Of a stretch of DNA of 64,000 nucleotides, positions 57,786 through 64,000 are shown piece after piece; within the stretch, counting starts at the first letter, position 1; every line of letters starts with the position of its first letter. The notes under the pieces are model-generated. The model saw only the letters and a list, made by a program, of their open reading frames with translations, was not told the origin of the DNA and ran no database searches. The position numbers were made by a program, and so were the translations under genes. The stretch comes from Agroathelia rolfsii (taxonomy: Eukaryota; Basidiomycota; Agaricomycetes; Amylocorticiales; Amylocorticiaceae): NCBI GenBank assembly GCA_018343915.1, contig JABRWF010000001.1, forward strand, positions 5,022,001 to 5,086,000. Reading direction: 5' to 3'.

Positions 57786-59740
57786 ATGCAGACTCGTAGC
57801 TCCGTCCTTGGCAAGCGCTCTCACCGCGCAGAGCCCTCGACGCCGGTGGCAGCGTCGTCACCGACGTCGTGTTCATCTACCCTGATACCTACCCCCGAGG
57901 CCACTCCAAGCCCAAAAAGAGTGCGTACTTCTGCCATTGCTGAAGACGGCGACGGAAACAAGGAGAATGTACCGCCGTTGCTCCTGGTCGAAATGACGCC
58001 CAGTCGGTCTTTACAACGGACCAACACAGCCACAGATGTACTCGCGAGCCCGCATCGTTTGTCAAGTGAGTGAAATTGCGGCACAATTGTGATTCATCAC
58101 ATTCATGTTCATTTTATCGCTCCTACAGCGCCACGTCGTCATGCCTCAATGTCCCGTATGCTTTCAAGAACGCCATCAAGCTCATTGGCCCGTCTATCCT
58201 TAGCCACACCTCCTACAACGCCGTCGACAGCTCATTTGCCACTGCATGCTCGTGTACGTGCCTTGATACGACCAACCAGCAACCACGCGGGCGATATTGC
58301 TGGTCGCGATAACGAGCGCACCGTTATTTCCGACTTTGTGAACTTCGAAGGCGATTTTAGGACCTTATACGTCAGCGGTTCTCCAGGTACCGGCAAGACG
58401 GCCCTTGTGAACAACATCTTGCGTGATGTAACACATGGCGTTATTTTTGTTAACTGTATGGCCATCGCCGGATTGGATGCTTTGTGGCAGCGCCTGGCCG
58501 AGGAACTCACGACTACACGCCGTAAGTTGAAGGGCAAGGCTGCAGTTGAAGCGATCTTGAAGAATATGACGTCTAAACGGTTAGTCTTTGTCCCTGCAAC
58601 CAAGACATCACGTGTTTATATTCGTCATCTAGAATCATTGTTTTGGATGAGCTCGATCACATCACATCGTCCATTCAGTCCCTCGACTCGCTCTTCTCGG
58701 TCACGCAAGCCTGCGAGTCTTTACGTGTTATTGGCATTGCCAACACGCATACACTTGCTACATCAGATATGGAATCTGTTCACACGTTGCACTTTGCGCC
58801 CTACACTCCAGATCAGCTACTCAGTATTCTCAAGATGAGGATCGTTTCCATTGACACCGAGCCTGGTGTTGATAAACTCTTGCCTCCTCCTGCCTTGTCC
58901 CTCCTTACCAAAAAGGTTGCTGCTCAGACTGGTGATGTTCGTGCCCTCTTCGAAGTCTTGCGCGGCGCCATCGATATTGCCGCTGCTGAAAAATTTGATT
59001 TGTCGACCAATGTCATCAACGTTGCCATCACCCCGGCCCACATCCTAGCCGCCCTAAAGGCTTATTCCCCAGCTTCGACTAATGCACGTGGTGCTACCAA
59101 TAGCGAGACTGTCACCAAAACGCGTAACCTGGGGTTGCATGCTAGACTGGCTCTCCTTGCTCTCATTGTTGCTTCCAAGCGTGCTAGTCATGGGCTGTCA
59201 CTGTCTTCGACACCGCTTCCACCGGCGTCCCCCGTCAAGCGCTCCAATAGTTCAAGTACGCTTTCGAGCGGTGCCATCGATGCTACTCAGCTTCACACCT
59301 TCTACGTCACCATGCTCACACGAGGTGACAACTCTGTCTTCACTCCCGTCTCACGCAGCGAGTTCGCAGACTTACTGGGCATGCTTGAGACCGTCGGGCT
59401 CGCCGGCTCTTCGTCCTCCGCCGCCAAGGCTGCCCCCTCAACCCCAAGCAAGACGGGTCGCCGCGCATTCGGTCGGTCGAAGTCGTTCCACGGGGCGACG
59501 CTCAAGTCTGCTGCCATTGATAACGTGCGTTTGGCGGATGGAGTTATGCGCGATGAGGTCCTCCGTGGACTGGGGATTGATGAGCAGGACAACAAGTCTA
59601 GTGCTGCCGATGACGTGCGTGAGGCTGAGATTCGTGCCATCTGGGCTCGCGAGCAGTCCAAGATTACGAAGGATCTGAAGGTGAAAGAGCGGGCGGGCCA
59701 GACTGTCGTTGTCGGATTCGAAGGTGCCATCGAGGACTAA
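57786..59740 (+). CDS. CDC6: Cdc6/Cdc18 replication licensing ATPase
   Basis: AAA+ protein that joins ORC at origins in G1 and loads MCM2-7. Exons 57786-58065, 58129-58579 and 58633-59740 sum to 1,839 nt, 612 residues. The N-terminal 170 residues are Ser/Thr-Pro-rich with several minimal CDK sites (STPV, PSPKR) and a basic stretch, as expected for cell-cycle control. Walker A SGSPGTGKTA, Walker B IIVLDELD, sensor region GIANTHTLA, then TGDVRALFEVLRGAID and a C-terminal winged-helix region (RGDNSVFTPVSRSEFADLL). ORC1 is less likely because there is no BAH domain and the length fits Cdc6. Confidence 0.88.
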
Positions 59741-61022
59741 GATGGTCATTGGTAGTTCAGTGTTTCGTTCTCTATAAAAACAAAATGGGTTTTGTGGAAC
59801 ATTTCTTGAAAACAAAAAAGGAACCTTTACTTTGTCTTCACTTTTCTAATTTTTTTACTCGCTTCGTATTACTGTAGGTTTGTATCTCCCACTTATCTCG
59901 ATTTGTGTGTTACTTTTGCTGTAATTCTAGATGTCACGGCATCAGCCTCTTCTTTCTTTTACGTTTGCAAATCACATAAACGCATATACACTCGCCCACG
60001 TACAGACATTGCTATTCACTACGCCACTATTCTTCCTCTTTCTTTCTCCTTTCTCTTCACGCGCACCCTCCGTCATCCACATCCATTGGTACATAACAGT
60101 TCGCTCCATTCCACTCTCCAGCCCGCTTCTTTCGTGTTCTTCTGTTTATATGTCGTTTTATTTTTGTCTTTGAAATATTATTCCTGCCAAATGATAGTTA
60201 CGAGCATTTACCCGCGCTTCGCACGGAAGAAAGCCAAAAGATAACAAAATAAAATAAAATTACAGCACCTGATTGCTAAATAAGTTTTCCATAGGCACAA
60301 ATACAGTATATCTATGCCTTGCCTCAGGATAGGCCAGCTCCGGCATCCTAGTAGTTACATCAGCAAAATTACAGTTTAGAAAAAGTACAGTGTAATTTTG
60401 CTGATGGTGTTGTCTTATTGTTGAGTAGCACTACCCATGCTTTGTATAGGTAGATGTCAATCATAATAAATGATGGTCAACCCTGGTGCACTGGCAACTG
60501 TGGGCCATGCTCCACATGTTCCAGTGGAACAGCAGATGCATATCATTGACTTGGAAAGCTACTAAAGTATATGACAGTTGGATACCATAAATGATAAAAA
60601 TCGTAACAAAAATAGGTAGTATGCGCAAATAAGAGCTACAAAAAATGTATTATTCCACCCAACAGATACAAATAAAAATAGTGAGATTTTCATGCAGTAG
60701 ATACAAAATTTTATGACAGGAACAAAAGTTAATGACGATCTCATATAGTTTGACACCTGTGTAGGTGTTGTTTTATTATTACCTATGCTTTGCACGGAAG
60801 TCGAAATAGACAATAAAAAGCAAACCTTATTAGGCCTGGTTGCCTTATAAACCAAAAACACTGGCACATCTACCCATGCTTTTTATAGGTGGAGGTCAAA
60901 AGTCAATCTCTATGGCACAGCAGAGCTATACTGTTGACATGGAAAACCAGCAGTTGGTACCATAAATGGTGTGAATAGAAATGACAATATAATTAAAAAA
61001 AATGTAATGTTTGGGCCACAGT
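59741..61022. other. 3' flank of CDC6 and imperfect tandem repeats
   Basis: Pyrimidine-rich to 60180. Then degenerate repeats: the phrase CTACCCATGCTTT or ACCCGCGCTTCGCACGG recurs at about 60214, 60430, 60786 and 60877. A block at about 60426-60600 realigns with 60872-60990. A short inverted repeat (CATCAGCAAAATTACAGT) lies at about 60357-60403. No gene. Confidence 0.55.
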
Positions 61023-61034
61023 TGTCAAGGGTAC

Positions 61035-62896
61035 TGTCAAGAGCACACCAGACTCTTGTCACCAAAACTCAACCTAAGCCTACGTCAACCCCTCAAAGGT
61101 ATGGGGTAGCCAAGTAACGGCTGTTTTACAACTCCCAAGGCTAGGGACGCGCGGGTGTACACTTCCTTGCGCTGTTGCAGCTGTCACGCAAACTAGAGTC
61201 TTTGTATCACCGAGCTTTACTCCAAGTCTACAAGACTTTCAAGCAAGGTCTATACGCAGAACACCGGTTGTCTTGTGTATGCCACTAGGCGTGCGATGTA
61301 TCTTAACTGCAATAAGCGCAGGGCAATGCCTTTGCTTACTTGAGTGCACTAAGCACTATGTGTGTGTTTACAGAGATGCAAATGGTCACCCAAAGGGCTG
61401 GACCTGTCTTATGCACTCTAACGTAGAGGGGCACGAAGCGACCTCTAAACAACTAGTAGCTGTCACGACCCGCCAACGCACCCGGCCGCCGAACGTCCCG
61501 ATCGCACACATCGATACTCGCGAACACCTATGACGGAGCTACCGGCAATGCCCTCCCTTCTGAGTCGCCGCGTACCCCGTGCATCGGACGCGTTTCTGAT
61601 GTGTCCGCCGACGTTTCCCCGGAGCCATGTGCAAGGCCGCCTTTGCGCTTCCCTTCCATCATCGACGCGCTTCTGTCCATCAGAGCGTTCCACATGCCGA
61701 CTGGACTTCTCAAAGACATTCCCCGAGTCGCCATGTGCCCGCACCAGCGGATCCTTCCTATCTGGGAAGATCGCGCTTAGACTCTCCTATGATCGCGCTC
61801 TGATTGACGATCAGACTGCCGATGGTTCCGAAGGAACGCACCTCCGCCTTCGTGCACAGCGTGGCACGACTACTAGAGCGCGCGGCGCATGCTATTCCTT
61901 ATTGTTCCTATTGTTTTCATTGCTTTTCTTTATTTATCATTTTCTCGACTACTGTACTTAGTATATATGTACTGTACCTGATGTAGTAGTTACAGTAGTC
62001 AGAAAATTAAGTGTGTTTGGCCCTAAACAAGCCCTACACCCGCTGCATAGCTAGCGGTCAACCTGTGGACTTGAGCGTCCTCGAGTATCTCGTCTAGCTT
62101 ATCTCTTCCTGCTTGATCTCTCCGCCCTACGCTCAATCTTGCCGGAACACCCGCACCAACTTGCCGTACGCCGTGCCTGCTTGCCGCGTCACCCGTATCG
62201 CCGCAAGCTCCGAGATATTGAAGAGGCGACTCCACAAACCCACAGGGCTGCCATCCGGCAGTGAGCAGCTTTAGCAGTTAGCGCTCCAGGGGCATCGCCG
62301 CACCGCCCGAGCTAGCTGCGAAGGCAGCTCTTGACAGTAGCACTGAGCACACTGGTTACCTCCTAGCACAAAGCAAAGAGGATTTTGTGGTGGAGAGAGA
62401 GAGAGGGGAGATAGGCAATCACACCTTTGAGGGGTAGTGGCTCTGAAGACGAAGTTTTTTATTATGTCAGTATTTACTTAATACAAAGCACTACTGTGCT
62501 TACCTGAAGACGAAGAGAACGAATCTGAGGTCTTCAGGTAGAGGCACTACAGGGTTATATACTAATTCTACCTGGTCTGTGCGCAGTTACATGGTCTGTG
62601 CACAGTAATGCTAAGTATGGCATGATATTGCGCCATTATTTATTACAGTGAGTCTAAAGTGGTGTTATAATCCAGACCCATGTTCTAGACTCTGCTTACA
62701 TAATATGTCACATGACTAGTGGTCACCTGATGGCCAGTCACATGGTTAACTGGTCACATGACTTGCTTAGTCATCAGAGTGTGTGTTTATGTAATATATA
62801 ATATATATATCAAAAAATAGAGAAAAATCAGGAAAAATTCGGAAAAATAATGAAAAATTCAAAATAAAATTATAATACATCGAGCGACTCGTAACA
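61035..62896 (-). mobile_element. Solo LTR of the 11891-19121 Gypsy family, itself interrupted
   Basis: TGTCAAGAGC...GACTCGTAACA termini, flanked by GGTAC at 61030-61034 and 62897-62901. With the inner insertion and one target copy set aside it is 981 bp, matching the 982-bp family LTR. The same hairpin and TATA arrangement is preserved near 62500-62565. Given on the minus strand to match the family coding orientation. Confidence 0.88.
61461..62336. mobile_element. Innermost 876-bp solo LTR, different GC-rich family
   Basis: TGTCACGACCCGCC at the left end and CTCTTGACA at the right, flanked by GTAGC at 61456-61460 and 62337-62341. No coding capacity recognised; open frames inside look like chance. 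Confidence 0.85.
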
Positions 62897-63740
62897 GGTA
62901 CACTCCTTGACTTGACGAAATCACAGGTCAACACCCACAAATAACTTCAAGCACAACAAATGCCCTTCTTAACACTAAATACTTGAAGTACCTTATACGC
63001 AAGTGTTCCCACAGATAGCAATGCCTTAATCTTATTGAAGGCTTGCCCAGGTACTTTCTTATCTTACGTGTATTTGATGCTCTTAGTGATTCACACATAA
63101 TAAGGGGGATTTGCACCGCTCACAAGTAGGAGAGAGAGAGAGAGAAAGAGGGAAGGAGAGCTAGGACGGAGGGCCTAGGCCTATGAGTTAGTACCCTGAA
63201 GGCGAAGTTATATTAGTAATCTTCTACTTTAGTGGAATACAAACCCTATACTTGCCTGAAGGCGAAGAGGTCAAAGCTAAGCTCTTCAGGACAAGTTACA
63301 TGCACTATTTATACTACTATTGAGGGGCCCATATGCAGCCTTGATGGTCTGTGTACAGAGGGAAATAGAAGTGTAAGTGTGGCAATGCAGGGAAAGAGCT
63401 TTTACCCTAACTCCACCAGGCATCCGTGTGGAGATCCGTTTCTGGACCGATACCGGTAATCGTTAGGAATTGCTCAGGGAAGGAAGGCTGTGTTCCTGGG
63501 CTGTGCGTGATAGTGAAGTAGAAGTACGTGCAGCCCCAAGATTACTCCTGTGACGTGCGGCTTGGAACACGTGAGGGCCAATCACATGACCACTGCACTG
63601 CCCACAGTCCACGCCCTGAAGGGTAATTTTCTTAAGATGAAAATGAAAAAGGAAAAGAAAATGCAATAACTAATTAAATAATTGTCCAAATAATACAAGA
63701 AAATAGCCGGAAAATCGGCAAAAATTCCCTTCTCATAACA

Positions 63741-64000
63741 TTACCCCCTTCCTAAGGGGATTTCCTCCAGAATATCCCAAGTTCCCATGTTCCTCCAATC
63801 TTTTCTGTTGTTTCCGTGAAGTTTTCAATTGGACGGAATGGTAAGTCCACAAAGACTGCAGCCAAAAGGCGTTTAGGTGCTTTGGGATTCTTTCTGTGGA
63901 ATTCCTTGATGAGGCGTGGGGCATTGGTAATATTCACTTCTTTTTCCCATGAGTCCTCCCCTGGATATCCCTTCCATTCGACCAGGTATTCCAACTTCTT
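63741..64000 (-). mobile_element. pol: 3' end of a second chromodomain Gypsy element, continues past the right edge
   Basis: Next to the LTR the coding strand has a purine tract (CCCCTTAGGAAGGGGGTAA). The frame ending at 63752 encodes a chromodomain, KLEYLVEWKGYPGEDSWEKE, then LIKEFHRKNPKAPKRLLAAV. This is related to, but distinct from, the element at 11891-19121. Confidence 0.9.

Larger units (their letters stand above)
61023..63740 (-). repeat. LTR of a second Gypsy element, interrupted by a nested solo LTR
   Basis: Starts TGTCAAGGGTAC at 61023, is cut by the insertion 61035-62896, resumes at 62902, and ends CATAACA at 63740 directly beside a purine tract and chromodomain coding sequence. 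Without the insertion and its target copy it is about 851 bp. Carries a hairpin CCTGAAG...CTTCAGG near 63255-63290 and a coding-strand TATA box at 63313-63306. Confidence 0.75.

Noticed and set aside
61530..61961. 143-codon open frame inside the innermost solo LTR
   Set aside because: Lies wholly within a solo LTR with clean target duplications; likely chance in GC-rich sequence.
1..64000. CRISPR arrays, rRNA and tRNA genes
   Set aside because: No regularly spaced direct repeats of CRISPR type; no rRNA sequence recognised; TTCGA-like matches (for example near 41450 and 43420) lack a tRNA acceptor stem.

Overview
This 64 kb window is nuclear DNA from a filamentous basidiomycete, most likely an Agaricomycete. 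The evidence is dense short introns (about 50-80 nt), a cytoplasmic dynein heavy chain that lacks its tail and matches the two-gene dynein described in Agaricomycetes, fungal MGR2, PEX10, p23 and CDC6 genes, a fungal polytopic membrane family carrying a YRCYVVWG-type motif, and chromodomain Ty3/Gypsy elements. Gene models were assembled by eye from splice sites and protein family knowledge. For SmE, MGR2, PEX10, p23, CDC6 and the two giant ATPase genes, the summed exon lengths are exact multiples of three.

Layout. 1-7.6 kb is a compact housekeeping block: dynein motor half (-), SmE (+), MGR2 (-), PEX10 (+). 8.5-22.7 kb is a tandem duplication of a membrane-protein gene. A Tc1/mariner-like foldback element sits between the two copies, and a 7.2 kb self-primed Gypsy element sits inside the foldback element. 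23.3-31.2 kb and 44.1-51.9 kb hold two paralogous 13-exon genes of 2,414 and 2,350 residues. Each joins a UPF1/ZNFX1-like superfamily 1 helicase, an NFX1-type cysteine cluster, three CbxX/SpoVK-type AAA+ modules and a C-terminal coiled coil. A chimeric broken third copy lies at 42.1-42.9 kb. The gap between the two genes holds repeat relics, a 203-bp solo LTR, a third and probably degenerate membrane gene, and an orphan gene. 52-60 kb returns to ordinary genes: a HAD phosphatase, a membrane or secreted protein, p23/Sba1, a single-pass membrane protein and CDC6. 61-64 kb is a three-deep nest of LTRs at the end of another chromodomain Gypsy element.

Main results. (1) The duplicated helicase/triple-AAA+ proteins are the best candidate for an unusual system. 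A role in RNA or transposon surveillance is inferred only from the helicase family. (2) The Gypsy element has an 11-nt primer-binding site that is perfectly complementary to a site in its own LTR about 30 nt below a TATA box, which is the Tf1-style self-priming arrangement. It also has a GGGTTTT slip site at the gag stop. (3) The two LTRs differ by 12 transitions and no transversions or indels, and six in-frame stops can all be explained by C:G to T:A changes. (4) MGR2 appears to need a 4-nt micro-exon.
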